A stretch of DNA of 64,000 nucleotides from CAWATZ01 sp963784995 (GTDB taxonomy: Bacteria > Planctomycetota > Planctomycetia > Gemmatales > Gemmataceae). Of the stretch, positions 9,583 through 19,279 are shown one piece after another. The notes under the pieces were generated by a model, which was not told where the DNA came from, searched no databases, and saw only the letters and a list, made by a program, of their open reading frames with translations. The position numbers were made by a program, and so were the translations under genes. The stretch spans positions 43,146 through 107,145 of the forward strand of contig CAWATZ010000023.1 in assembly GCA_963784995.1 (NCBI GenBank), given 5' to 3'. Numbering within the stretch: position 1 is the first letter of the stretch; the number at the start of each line of letters is the position of its first letter.

Positions 9583-10452
9583 TCAGGTTGGCTGGCTCAG
9601 GAGCAGTTTCCGGGTGGCGAGGTAGACGACCTCCGCGCCCTTCAGGAACAGGGTCGGCATCAGCCGATAGGACCACCAGCGCAGTTTCCAGCGCCAGGGA
9701 ATGACAATGATGGCCCGGTTCCCGGCAACGGCCACAAGGGCCTCCCGGGCGAACTGCTCCGGCGCCATCGGTCGCTGCCGTTCCCAGAGACGCCGGAACT
9801 CCTCGCGGGAGATGGGGGTGACGATCTTGCCGAACCGGCCTCCTTCGGCGATGGCTGTGTGGACCGCCCCCGGACAGAGGACACTGACGCGAATCCCGGC
9901 GACGGCGGCCTCCACGCGCAGCGCGGTGGACAGGCCGACCACGGCGTGCTTGGTGGTGCAGTAGCCGACCAGTCCTCCTGACGGGATCAACCCGGAAATG
10001 GAGGCCGTGTTGACAATGTGCCCGAAACCTTGCCGTACCAGGACCGAGTAACTGGCCTGGACCCCATGAATCACCCCACGCAGGTTGACGTCGAGGATCC
10101 GGTTCCAGTCCTCGATCCGGTAATCCTTCACCTCTCCGGCGATCACGATGCCGGCATTGTTGAACATGAAGTCGAGCCGGCCCGAGAGGGCGACCGTTTC
10201 CTGGACCACGCGCTCAAAGGCGGGGAAGTCGGCGACGTCGAGCAGAACGGCCCGGGCCCTACCTCCTCTGCTCCGGATGCCGGCCGCGGCCTGCTCGGCC
10301 AGTTCGATTTGCAGATCGGCCAGGACGACCTCCGCCCCCCGCTGGGCCAGCACTTCGGCAAGGGCCCGGCCAATCCCCGAGGCGGCCCCGGTGATGATGG
10401 CCACGGCGTCTCTGTAGATCCGCAGTTGGTTGGTGTCCACGCGATTCGCCAT
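9583..10452 (-). CDS. short-chain dehydrogenase/reductase
   Basis: A 289-residue classical SDR acting on an unknown alcohol or carbonyl substrate. It shows the cofactor loop TGAASGIGRALAE, Asp in VVLADLQ (suggesting NAD(H)), NNAG, the catalytic Ser region NTASISGLIPSGG and YCTTK (catalytic Tyr and Lys). The C-terminal ~40 residues are basic and hydrophobic (IVIPWRWKLRWWSYRLMP), which may bind membrane. It lies 55 nt downstream of the 10508-10909 gene on the same strand, so the two probably share the sigma-54 type promoter at 10965. Confidence 0.9.
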   Translation of the reverse strand: MANRVDTNQLRIYRDAVAIITGAASGIGRALAEVLAQRGAEVVLADLQIELAEQAAAGIRSRGGRARAVLLDVADFPAFERVVQETVALSGRLDFMFNNAGIVIAGEVKDYRIEDWNRILDVNLRGVIHGVQASYSVLVRQGFGHIVNTASISGLIPSGGLVGYCTTKHAVVGLSTALRVEAAVAGIRVSVLCPGAVHTAIAEGGRFGKIVTPISREEFRRLWERQRPMAPEQFAREALVAVAGNRAIIVIPWRWKLRWWSYRLMPTLFLKGAEVVYLATRKLLLSQPT

Positions 10453-10507
10453 CCATTCTTGTTCACGCTGTTGCCATTGACTGGTCCGTCCCAGTCGAAT
10501 TGACTCC

Positions 10508-10909
10508 TCACCCCGACGTGTGCCATTCCGGTGGCTGCTTCATGTTCTCCCGGTACAGAGCCTCGAACTCCGGGCTGACCTCCTGGGCCTCGCCCTTGAG
10601 TTGGTGCAGGAGCTTGCGCTCCTCGTCCTCGATCTTGCCCTTGTCGAAGAGCATTTGCCGCAGCCACTCCGTCTTCTTGGGCCCGATCCGTCCGGTTGCC
10701 AGGACGGAGTCCTTGATCGCCTGGTAGAAAAACCGGTCGAAGGCTGGAGTGCGGTGGGGCATCCGCTTGTGTAACTCGACGAGGAAGTCGGCTTTCTCGC
10801 GGTTGATCCTCCCATTGGCGTCCAGCACCTGGCGCAGCAATTCCACGCCGTGCTCGTTTACCCTCCCTTCGGCGAGGAGTCTCTCTTCGATCTCGCGCAA
10901 GTTTGGCAT
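10508..10909 (-). CDS. conserved hypothetical protein, charged helical
   Basis: A 133-residue soluble protein rich in Glu, Lys and Arg with two similar halves: EIEERLLAEGRVNEHGVELL, LLRQVLDANGRINREKADFL, WLRQMLFDKGKIEDEERKLL. The recurring pattern 'L..G.I...E...L' suggests short helix-turn repeats somewhat like TerB or EF-hand-type bundles, but I cannot name the family. ATG 10909 is preceded by AAGAGAT at proper spacing, and upstream codons look non-coding. Downstream is an SDR gene. Confidence 0.7.
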   Translation of the reverse strand: MPNLREIEERLLAEGRVNEHGVELLRQVLDANGRINREKADFLVELHKRMPHRTPAFDRFFYQAIKDSVLATGRIGPKKTEWLRQMLFDKGKIEDEERKLLHQLKGEAQEVSPEFEALYRENMKQPPEWHTSG

Positions 10910-10964
10910 GATTCGATCTCTTGCAAGGTACTCGGTCCTGACTAGCCCGGCTTTGAATCCCTTT

Positions 10965-10981
10965 TGCAACTGGGATGCCAG
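10965..10981 (-). promoter_or_regulatory. sigma-54 type promoter for the 10909-9583 operon
   Basis: On the minus strand CTGGCATCCCAGTTGCA has GG and GC separated by 10 nt and a TTGCA -12 element. It is nearly the same string as the plus-strand site at 11201. It lies about 56 nt upstream of the ATG at 10909. Confidence 0.6.
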
Positions 10982-11200
10982 ATTGCTTAGAGCGTTCGGA
11001 ACCACTGGGAAAGGCCGCGATTTCCGGAGCGCCAGCTGGAAGGACTTCGGGGAAAAGCACCTGCTCCGCCAGGATGTCGGGCTGCGCCACGGCATCGCTG
11101 AATGACAGAGATATGCCTTTGTGTCTTGGCAGAGGACCGATCAGACAGAATGTCAGCCTGTCACTTCAGGGAACGGGGCGGAACAACGTGAATCCTGGCA

Positions 11201-11217
11201 CTGGCATCCCGGTTGCA
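11201..11217 (+). promoter_or_regulatory. sigma-54 type promoter
   Basis: CTGGCATCCCGGTTGCA has correct -24/-12 spacing and lies 54 nt upstream of the small membrane protein start at 11271. It differs from the divergent site at 10965 in one position. Confidence 0.6.
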
Positions 11218-11270
11218 CTGGCCAGCCTGGGGCCTCCATTCCGTTCCTCGTCAAACCGTCGGAGGCGACA

Positions 11271-11489
11271 ATGCGCTGGGTATCCTTCGCGGCCACAACC
11301 GTCCTCGTTCTGTTCGCGATCTGTCTGCTGCTCCTGGCCTACCGGGTGGTGGACAAGCCCCGTGGCCAGGATGCGGCGTATGATGCCGCGATCGATTACT
11401 GGTCGGATACGTTCAAGGCCCTTGGATGGATTGGGATTGTTGTTCTCACTCTTGAGGTACTCACCCTCTGGGTGAACCAACCTCTGTGA
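11271..11489 (+). CDS. small two-helix membrane protein, unknown function
   Basis: A 72-residue protein with two hydrophobic segments (FAATTVLVLFAICLLLLAYR and ALGWIGIVVLTLEVLTLWV) joined by a polar loop with acidic residues (QDAAYDAAIDYWSDTFK). ATG 11271 sits 5 nt after GGAGG, and the sigma-54 type promoter at 11201 is correctly placed, so the gene is credible despite its size. I do not recognise a family. Confidence 0.7.
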   Translation: MRWVSFAATTVLVLFAICLLLLAYRVVDKPRGQDAAYDAAIDYWSDTFKALGWIGIVVLTLEVLTLWVNQPL

Positions 11490-11521
11490 GCTGCTCAGGC
11501 GTCGGCCGTACCCAGCGGTGT

Positions 11522-11538
11522 CTGGTATGACCTTTGCG
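11522..11538 (+). promoter_or_regulatory. sigma-54 type promoter
   Basis: CTGGTATGACCTTTGCG has GG at 11524-11525, GC at 11536-11537 and exact 10-nt spacing. It has the same GGTATG half-site as 4461. The next start is at 11624. Confidence 0.55.
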
Positions 11539-11623
11539 AACAGAATTCCTGGAACTCGTCGCCGGTTCAGCCATTGGTCTGGCTGAACCAGGGCGGCCGG
11601 GGCAAAAATGGAGAAAAGGCGTC

Positions 11624-12001
11624 ATGGCACTGAAACTGAATCAGCAAGCTTTCGATCATGCCAATGAACTCATCAAACAGAGACGGGTCGTGGTGGACGA
11701 CAGGGGCGTGTGGAGCCTGCATCGACAGTCCGCACGGGAAGTGAATGCGTTCATCCGCCGGCAAGGACTCAAGGAATACGCGAAATGGTATCTCGGGGTC
11801 GATGACGAGAAAGGCGAGGATACCAAGGGAAGGTACAAGTTCCCCTACGGGGACTTCAAGAAGGTCCATCGCTGTGGAGTGCTGTCCGCGGAAAGCAGGG
11901 CGGGGCAGTACAAGCACGCGGACATCGAGTCTGCAGCAGCCCATTTGCACGGCATGCTTGAGAGTCTGAAGCAACGCGTCAGCACAGCACACAGCGGCTG
12001 A
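11624..12001 (+). CDS. conserved hypothetical protein
   Basis: A 125-residue soluble protein without signal peptide or membrane segment. Residues 15-60 contain DDRGVWSLHRQSAREVNAFI and EYAKWYLGVDDEKGEDTKGR; the second half (YKFPYGDFKKVHRCGVLSAE) leads into a C-terminal helix. It resembles small bacterial proteins often found near stress genes, but I cannot name a domain. ATG 11624 is preceded by GAGAAAAGG. The sigma-54 type promoter at 11522 suggests stress or nitrogen control. Confidence 0.7.
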   Translation: MALKLNQQAFDHANELIKQRRVVVDDRGVWSLHRQSAREVNAFIRRQGLKEYAKWYLGVDDEKGEDTKGRYKFPYGDFKKVHRCGVLSAESRAGQYKHADIESAAAHLHGMLESLKQRVSTAHSG

Positions 12002-12044
12002 GACGGGAACGTCTCGATGAAACGCATCGCCTGGAGATCAAATC

Positions 12045-12270
12045 ATGGGGACCAACCGCCAGAAACTCTCTTGCCCCGCGTCGAGGACACCAGTCCGGGC
12101 GGCCCGCGGGGCCGCAGGGCCTCCCCCGACCGTCACCTTCTGGGGGGGCAGCCGGCAAGGTGACCGGCTCGATGCACCTGGTCGAGTTCGGTCGCCGCAA
12201 GTTGCTGCTCGACTGCGGGCTGTTCCAGGGCCCCCGGGCGGAGGCCTACGAGCGCAATCAGCATTTCTCC
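12045..12270 (+). pseudogene. N-terminal remnant of a metallo-beta-lactamase fold RNase-type gene
   Basis: In two frames joined at a G-run near 12137-12145, the DNA encodes VTFWG... and then KVTGSMHLVEFGRRKLLLDC plus GLFQGPRAEAYERNQHF. This is the start of the beta-CASP/MBL exonuclease family, just before its HxHxDH metal site. The metal site and everything after it are missing. The gene is both frameshifted and truncated where the excisionase-integrase block begins, consistent with disruption by that element (inference). Confidence 0.6.
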
Positions 12271-12430
12271 TTCCGCCCCGAAGCGGCATCGCCGCAACCC
12301 GGTGACATTCCGTCCGTTCCTCGTACCCCGACTCAACTTCTGGATGTTCCCTCAATGGAAGGGGAAGCGTGCCCGTCTCCTCGACGCCTGGTTCGAGCGC
12401 GTCGCGGCGACGGACGATCACGAATTGAAA

Positions 12431-12628
12431 ATGGACCAGAGCAACCCGGCTTTTGTCAGTCCGTACCTGACGGCTGCCGAAGCGGCCGCCTACATTCGCA
12501 GTACAGTCCAGGCTATTTACAGCCTTGTGAAGCGGCGGAAGCTCTTCCCGATGCCGGGGCGGCCTGGGCGATTGCTTTTTACGCGCGAGGCGTTGGACCG
12601 ATACCTGAGTGGGCGATACCGCCGCTGA
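12431..12628 (+). CDS. excisionase-like helix-turn-helix protein
   Basis: Encodes 65 residues with an AlpA/excisionase HTH_17 signature: YLTAAEAAAYIRSTVQAIYS then GRPGRLLFTREALDRYLSGR. Such proteins bind DNA near attachment sites or act as directionality factors. It converges on the integrase gene with 4 nt between stop codons, which fits a xis-int pair. The start is uncertain: the frame stays open to 12302 and neither candidate has a clear ribosome binding site. Confidence 0.65.
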   Translation: MDQSNPAFVSPYLTAAEAAAYIRSTVQAIYSLVKRRKLFPMPGRPGRLLFTREALDRYLSGRYRR

Positions 12629-12632
12629 TCCC

Positions 12633-13826
12633 TCACCCTTCCTTCGCGTCTTGCTGATAGCGCGTCTGGAGAGTGCCGAGCACCTTGTCGGCAATCTTGG
12701 TCCGGTTGAACCTCGCGTAGTGGGCCTTGATCGTTTCGACTCCCCAATCGAATGCGATCGAGGCCCCCTGAAAATCCCCGTCGCTGGCTTCCAGATAGCG
12801 GCTCATCCCGGTCCCCCGCAGATGGTGGAGGGTAAACGGCACCCACGCCGGGTTCTTCTCCGCCTGCTGGTTGTTGAACAGCTTGCAGGCGTCTTGCAGC
12901 CAGCCGTTCAGCCGTCTCGGCTCGAAAGCCTTGATCGCATGGGCGTAGCGCTTCATCCTGCCGCCCTGCCGCTGGTAGTAGGCGGCCAGCTGTTTGGGAA
13001 ACTGCTCGAAGACGTAGACCGGCCCCGCCAGCCCCTTCAGCTCGTTGAACAGCCACGCCGGCAGGATCGCTTCGCGGGCCTCCCGCCCTTTCACCGCGTC
13101 GGGAGGGAAGCAAATCCGGCCGTCGTGCAGCCAGCTTGTCTCAAGGGAAGCCAGGTCCATCGACCGGGAGCCGACCAGCAGCTTCACCAGAGCGTACAGG
13201 TAGGCGATCCGCACCTCGCTGTAGGTTGCCTTGAGCCAGCCGAAGAACGCCTTCTCCTCATCGTCGCTCAGCACCCGCTTGTCTTCCTTGTCCACCTTCG
13301 GCGGCTTGATCTCCTGCCACGGGTCCACCAGGTTGTACCGCAGTTCCTCGATAAACCAGCGGCTCCAGAGAACGGAAAGCTTGTTCAGATAGCCGCACAT
13401 GGTCGTGGGCGAGTAGCGTGGGCTGCCGTCGCTGCGCTTCTGCTCGGCCATCCACAGCTTGAAATCCCGGGCGGTCTTGTCCGAAAAATCGCCGGGGCCT
13501 ACCGAGCCGGGGCGGAACCGCCGCAGGACGGCGACGACGGTATCGAGGTAATCCTGGATGCTGCCGTCGCGCAGGCCGGAAGCGGCCATTGCCGCCCTGG
13601 CCTTGTCGATGGCGTCCTTCCAGCCGATGATGCGGCTTGGCTCGCCGCTGCCGTACTCCTCTGTGATGATGGCCGCGGCGACATCTTGAACCTCCCTGAT
13701 CTTGGTGACCTTTGTGGTCTTCTCCAGCCGCCTGCCGTCCCGCGAGCGGAAGCGGATGAAGATGAAGGGGTCAGGATGACGTTGAACGATAGAATAGGTG
13801 ACGCGGATGCCCGAAGGAAGGATCAC
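12633..13826 (-). CDS. tyrosine recombinase / site-specific integrase
   Basis: A 397-residue phage-type integrase. The N-terminal part is a core-binding domain (DYLDTVVAVLRRFRPGSVG); the catalytic domain has a diverged first Arg region (LLVGSRSMDLASLETSWL), TLHHLRGTGMSRYLEA (HxxR) and HYARFN (nucleophile Tyr near residue 380). It reads away from a tRNA-Leu 3' half 160 nt upstream, the usual arrangement of an integrase and its tRNA attachment site. It lacks the extra domain that marks integron integrases, so it is not an obvious partner of the attC-like sites at 23-24.7 kb. Confidence 0.85.
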   Translation of the reverse strand: MILPSGIRVTYSIVQRHPDPFIFIRFRSRDGRRLEKTTKVTKIREVQDVAAAIITEEYGSGEPSRIIGWKDAIDKARAAMAASGLRDGSIQDYLDTVVAVLRRFRPGSVGPGDFSDKTARDFKLWMAEQKRSDGSPRYSPTTMCGYLNKLSVLWSRWFIEELRYNLVDPWQEIKPPKVDKEDKRVLSDDEEKAFFGWLKATYSEVRIAYLYALVKLLVGSRSMDLASLETSWLHDGRICFPPDAVKGREAREAILPAWLFNELKGLAGPVYVFEQFPKQLAAYYQRQGGRMKRYAHAIKAFEPRRLNGWLQDACKLFNNQQAEKNPAWVPFTLHHLRGTGMSRYLEASDGDFQGASIAFDWGVETIKAHYARFNRTKIADKVLGTLQTRYQQDAKEG

Positions 13827-13986
13827 GAGGTTTGGCGCCTGCGCGGCATGGCTGGCTCTCCTGTTTCCGGGCGACAGAAGCCATTTTACCAGCCGGTGAA
13901 CAGGGGAACAAGGCGGATTGGTGGGGAATTGGTGGGGATTTTTTCGCGAGTTTTCAAAACAGCCTGTGTTTTTCGAGTTTTATCGC

Positions 13987-14051
13987 AGCGCTGACAAGAT
14001 TCAGGTTCTTGTGTCCGTAAGGACGTGGAGGTTCAAGTCCTCTCTCCCGCA
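13987..14051 (+). tRNA. 3' portion of tRNA-Leu(CAG), probable attachment site
   Basis: The sequence contains a perfect anticodon arm (CAAGA, loop TTCAGGT, TCTTG; anticodon CAG), a leucine-type variable arm (GTCCGTAAGGAC), a T-arm around GGTTCAAGTCC, and the acceptor 3' strand CTCCCGCA. The 5' acceptor strand and most of the D-arm are absent; upstream DNA is unrelated. This is what remains after integration into a tRNA-Leu gene, next to the integrase. It is not a functional tRNA by itself. Confidence 0.75.
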
Positions 14052-14059
14052 CTCCACCT

Positions 14060-14084
14060 CAACCCCCGATCAACCCGGGGGTTG
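14060..14084 (+). terminator. Rho-independent terminator after tRNA-Leu
   Basis: CAACCCCCG pairs with CGGGGGTTG around a 7-nt loop and is followed by TTCGTTTTC. It begins 9 nt after the tRNA end. Confidence 0.65.
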
Positions 14085-14240
14085 TTCGTTTTCCCTTGGT
14101 AATTATCGACTTGTGTCAACCGCTCTTCAATGAGGGGACCCTGGGGCTGTCACTTCTTCCAGGGTAGCACGGAAAGGGAGTGAGCAAAATGCCTTTCTGA
14201 TTTTTTCTTCATGGCAGTCGATCGCCGCGGCCCCGGCGCT

Positions 14241-15680
14241 TCAATACCGCAGCTCCAGGCCGACCGTGATGCCCTGGGCCCAGAAGCTGGAGCCCGAGAA
14301 GTTGAACGCCGGTTGAGCGGGTCCGCTGGCGGGCGTGGTTCCGCCCGAAGCACGCGAGGCTTCGGCCAGGCCGGTGAGAGTGGAGTTGATGGCCGGGTTC
14401 ATCTGATCGCCCGGCCGGGCGATGGTGCTCAGGAAAAGCACGTTGTAGCCCACCGAGACGCGGACCCGGCCGAACAGGTAGTAGCCGACGTTGAAGTTCC
14501 CTTCGGGAACCGCCGCGAAACGAGCCCGAGTGTGTGAACCGATGTTGCTGGGCTGGGCGAAGATGCCGCCCAGCAGCGTCGTCTTGGAGGTCCCCTTGGT
14601 GGCGTAGGAGAGATTGCCGCCGGAGGTCTGGGTCGTGCCGGACACCGCAACCGACTCGTTCATGACACCCAGCGACAGGGCGGTGGTCGCCCGGAAGGAG
14701 AGAGGGCCCCAGAAGGACTCGCCGCGCAGACCCGTCCGGCCACCGAAAAAGTCGTTGTGGCTGAGGAACTGGTCGGTGGTGTTGAAGAAGCTGGCGGGAA
14801 CTCCCTTGATGGGACTGCTGGACTGGCCGAGGGTTTGCACGTCAAAGTCCAGGGTCTCGTTCACGTCCAGCCAGCGAAAGCCGGCCAGGGCTTCCAGGCG
14901 ATAGTTTGCCGTCGAGGCGTCCGGGGGATTGGCCAGCAGGTTCCACAGACCATTCAATTCCGCCCCCTGAAGCCGGGTCGAGACGTTCAGGGTGACCAGC
15001 CCAAAAAAGCCGGGCACAACCGCGCCGGTGGCGCTGACCAGGGGCCCGGGAAGGACGTAAATCGATTCGCCCGGGACGCCGTGCAGGTTCACCGCGGCCC
15101 CGGTGACGTCGAAGTAGGGGACCGCCAGATTGAGCGAACCGGGCAGACCCGAGGTGAACATCCCCTGCTGGTTGCCGTGGCTGGACGTGCCGAAGTAGGC
15201 CGCCTCGACGCCAAAGGGACAGTCCGGGTCAAAGTAGCACCCGGCCGAGAGCCGGCCGCCCAGGTGGGTGCCGGTATCCAGCGGGTGGTCGCCCAGCAGG
15301 ACCTGGGTGCCGGGCTGTCCCAGGATGCCCGGCAAGGCTCCGCCGGCCACCGACGGGATAGGAGTCCCCGTGGTCACCAGGGGAAGCGGCACCGGGCTGT
15401 CCTTGAACCACCACGCCATGGCCTGAAAGTCCACCCAGGTTCGCCAGCCGGCCAGAGGGCCACCGGGCCCCGGGAACAGCCCCGGAACACCGGGGAGCGG
15501 AGCACCCCCGACACCGAGAGCACCGGGAACACCGGGAGTAAAGACGGTGTTTGGCTCCACCGCGCCGGCAGCAGGGCCAACGGGTGTCTGGGCACGCGAA
15601 GAAGAGGGGCTAACAAGCAGAGCGAGAACCAGAGTGGTTTCCATCCACCGGGCAGCGAATTGCCGAAATGCGCCCTTCAT
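14241..15680 (-). CDS. BBP7 family outer-membrane beta-barrel protein
   Basis: A 479-residue exported protein: basic N-terminus, hydrophobic core ETTLVLALLVSPSSSRAQT with a signal-peptidase-like end, then a proline/glycine-rich stretch and a long region of alternating polar/aromatic strands (RLEALAGFRWLDVNETLDFD, FNVGYYLFGRVRVSVGYNVL). It ends in aromatic-terminated TVGLELRY as outer-membrane barrels do. The layout fits the BBP7 family expanded in Gemmata and Pirellula relatives. The role is probably structural or porin-like in the planctomycete outer membrane. It is divergent to fumC across a 260-nt region. Confidence 0.8.
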   Translation of the reverse strand: MKGAFRQFAARWMETTLVLALLVSPSSSRAQTPVGPAAGAVEPNTVFTPGVPGALGVGGAPLPGVPGLFPGPGGPLAGWRTWVDFQAMAWWFKDSPVPLPLVTTGTPIPSVAGGALPGILGQPGTQVLLGDHPLDTGTHLGGRLSAGCYFDPDCPFGVEAAYFGTSSHGNQQGMFTSGLPGSLNLAVPYFDVTGAAVNLHGVPGESIYVLPGPLVSATGAVVPGFFGLVTLNVSTRLQGAELNGLWNLLANPPDASTANYRLEALAGFRWLDVNETLDFDVQTLGQSSSPIKGVPASFFNTTDQFLSHNDFFGGRTGLRGESFWGPLSFRATTALSLGVMNESVAVSGTTQTSGGNLSYATKGTSKTTLLGGIFAQPSNIGSHTRARFAAVPEGNFNVGYYLFGRVRVSVGYNVLFLSTIARPGDQMNPAINSTLTGLAEASRASGGTTPASGPAQPAFNFSGSSFWAQGITVGLELRY

Positions 15681-15941
15681 TGGGACACTCCCTTGCGATC
15701 CGGAACCACAGAGCAGGAGTCTCCAGACAGGCCGGCAGAGACCTCGCCACCGCCAACCTCGTTATCTTCGATGCAAGCAGACTCACCAGATTATCGGGAA
15801 AAACAGATCAAGCACTTGACTCCTTTCTTCACCGAAGCCCTGTGCCGTGAGCAGTTTCCGTTCACCGGAAAAAACCGCCCAGCCGACGTAGAATGAGACA
15901 GGGCCCACCAGAGGGTTTTGCGCCCCAGAACGGAGACACGC

Positions 15942-17365
<1,424 letters not shown>

Positions 17366-17544
17366 AAGGGAAGGCCGCGCCGAAGGGAAAAACGTTACAA
17401 TCGCTGCTTTCCTCATCAACATCACCGCCGTTCTCAACCGATGAAAAGCTTGCGTCTTCCCAGACCCGCGGGAGCGTGGTTCGCGCTCCGGTTGGAAGCT
17501 TGGGCAAACCAGCATACCCCTTGGAAGGACAGGAGCCCTGTCAG

Positions 17545-19233
17545 ATGCTGCGATCCGGCAGGTTCATCCTCATCCTGGCGCCCCTGATCCTCCCCGGATT
17601 CACGCCTTTGCCCGGTCGGGCCCAGTCCTCGGAATTGCCAGTCGCAACGATTCCGGAGGGAGCTGTAGGGAACGCCCTCCGTGGCGTTCCGCTGCGCCCG
17701 GAGACAACCACCGCACCCTCCCTGGGAGGCGACGGTCCGGGGGCGATCCTGAAGGCGCCGCCGCTGGAGTCGGGTGATCGGTGCTTCCCGATCAACCTCG
17801 CCACGGCCCTGCGGCTGGCCGATGCCCGCCCCCTGATCGTGGCCATCGCCCAGGCCCAGCTCTGGGTCGCCGAGGCCCGGCTGCAGCGGGCCCAGGTCTA
17901 CTGGGTCCCGTCGCTCATGCTCAACGCCGCCTACTTACGGCATGACGGCCCCGTCGATTTCAATGGGGGCGTCAACGTTCCGCAGGGCATCAACGCCCTG
18001 GGGCAGCCCGACCCGACCAGTTTCGGCAAGCCCCTCAACCAGAACCTCAACTGGTTCTACTCCGGCCTGTCCCTGTACCAGATCTGCGCCCTGACCGACG
18101 CCATCTTCCTGCCCCTGGCCGCCCGGCAGGACCTGAACGCCCGCAAATGGGACATCCAGACCGCCAAGAACGACGCCCTGCTGCGGACGGCCCGGGCCTA
18201 CTTCAACGTCCACCGCTCCCGGGGGCAGTATGCCGCCGCCCTCTACACCGTCGAGCAGGGACGCCGGCTGGTCGAGAAGATCAAGGACCTGAGCCGGGAC
18301 CTGGTCCCCGGGGTCGAGGTGGACCGGGCCACCAACCTGCTGGCCGACCTCGAGCAGACGGCCGTTTCCGCCCGCGAGGAGTGGCGCGTCGCCAGCGCCG
18401 AATTGACGCGGGTGCTGCGGCTGGACCCGCGGGCGGTGGTCGAGCCGCTGGAACACGACCACCTGCAGATCACCCTGATCGATCCCGGTCGCTCGCTGGA
18501 CGACCTCATCCCCATCGGCCTCACCAACCGCCCCGAGCTGGCCTCGCAGCAGGCGCTCGTGCAGGCGGCGCTGGTGCGCATCCGCCAGGAGAAGCTGCGG
18601 CCGATCCTGCCCAGCATCCTGATCACCGGCTGGCAGTCCCCGGGCGGCATGACGGACCAGGTGGGCATTTTCGGCACGGGACCGGGGAGCAACATGAACA
18701 ACTGGAGCTTCCGCGACGACTTCAGCTTTCAGCTCGTCTGGCAGCTCGAGGGCTTCGGGCTCGGCAACGCGGCACGGGTCAAGAGGGAGCGCGCCGTCCA
18801 GTCGCGTGCCACCGTCGAGCTGTTCCGCAAGCAGGACGAGATCGCCGCGGAAATCACGCAGACCCAGGCCGACCTGCAATCGGCCGCGGTCCGCGTCTGC
18901 CAGGCCGAGCGCTCGCTGCGGGAGGGGCTGTTCACCTTCAACCGGAACCTGGAGGGGCTGGGGCAGACGCAGCGCTTCGGCAACGTCTTGCACCTGGTCT
19001 ACCGGCCGCAGGAAGTCACCAACGCCTTGCAGCAATTGCAGGTGGCGTTCGAGGAGTATTTCAACACCGTGGCCGATTACAACGTCGCCCAGTTCGAGCT
19101 GTTCCACGCGCTGGGCTATCCCGCCCAGGACATCGCGGAGTGGGCGCCCCCGGGGGAGGTCCTCCAGGTGGAAACGTCGCGGCCGGACTACCTGCCCCCG
19201 GTGGGCACGGGACCGCCCCCGGCCACTCGATGA
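17545..19233 (+). CDS. TolC-like outer-membrane efflux protein, paralogue 1
   Basis: A 562-residue OEP/TolC-type exit duct. It has a signal peptide (FILILAPLILPGFTPLPGRA), then two long helical repeats rich in A/Q/R/E, including DLVPGVEVDRATNLLADLEQ and LRQ-type coiled coils. ATG 17545 follows GGACAGGAG. The next two genes are its close paralogues, all on the plus strand, while an RND pump and adaptor lie further on in the opposite orientation. Together they probably form tripartite efflux systems with several alternative outer ducts (inference). Identical blocks such as DHLQITLIDPGR recur in all three. Confidence 0.85.
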   Translation: MLRSGRFILILAPLILPGFTPLPGRAQSSELPVATIPEGAVGNALRGVPLRPETTTAPSLGGDGPGAILKAPPLESGDRCFPINLATALRLADARPLIVAIAQAQLWVAEARLQRAQVYWVPSLMLNAAYLRHDGPVDFNGGVNVPQGINALGQPDPTSFGKPLNQNLNWFYSGLSLYQICALTDAIFLPLAARQDLNARKWDIQTAKNDALLRTARAYFNVHRSRGQYAAALYTVEQGRRLVEKIKDLSRDLVPGVEVDRATNLLADLEQTAVSAREEWRVASAELTRVLRLDPRAVVEPLEHDHLQITLIDPGRSLDDLIPIGLTNRPELASQQALVQAALVRIRQEKLRPILPSILITGWQSPGGMTDQVGIFGTGPGSNMNNWSFRDDFSFQLVWQLEGFGLGNAARVKRERAVQSRATVELFRKQDEIAAEITQTQADLQSAAVRVCQAERSLREGLFTFNRNLEGLGQTQRFGNVLHLVYRPQEVTNALQQLQVAFEEYFNTVADYNVAQFELFHALGYPAQDIAEWAPPGEVLQVETSRPDYLPPVGTGPPPATR

Positions 19234-19270
19234 CAAGGTGACAAGGTGACAAGGTGACAGGGTGACAAGG
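19231..19270 (+). repeat. TGACAAGG tandem octamer repeat (left, inverted pair)
   Basis: Five consecutive TGACAAGG/TGACAGGG units begin right at the stop codon of paralogue 1. The last unit runs into AAGGAGG, which serves as the ribosome binding site of paralogue 2. An inverted copy occurs 60 nt later (19329). Confidence 0.85.
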
Positions 19271-19279
19271 AGGAGATTC

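Noticed and set aside
12633..13826. The tyrosine recombinase as the integron integrase for the attC-like sites
   Set aside because: It lacks the additional IntI-specific region, lies 9 kb away beside a tRNA half-site and has a phage-type layout.
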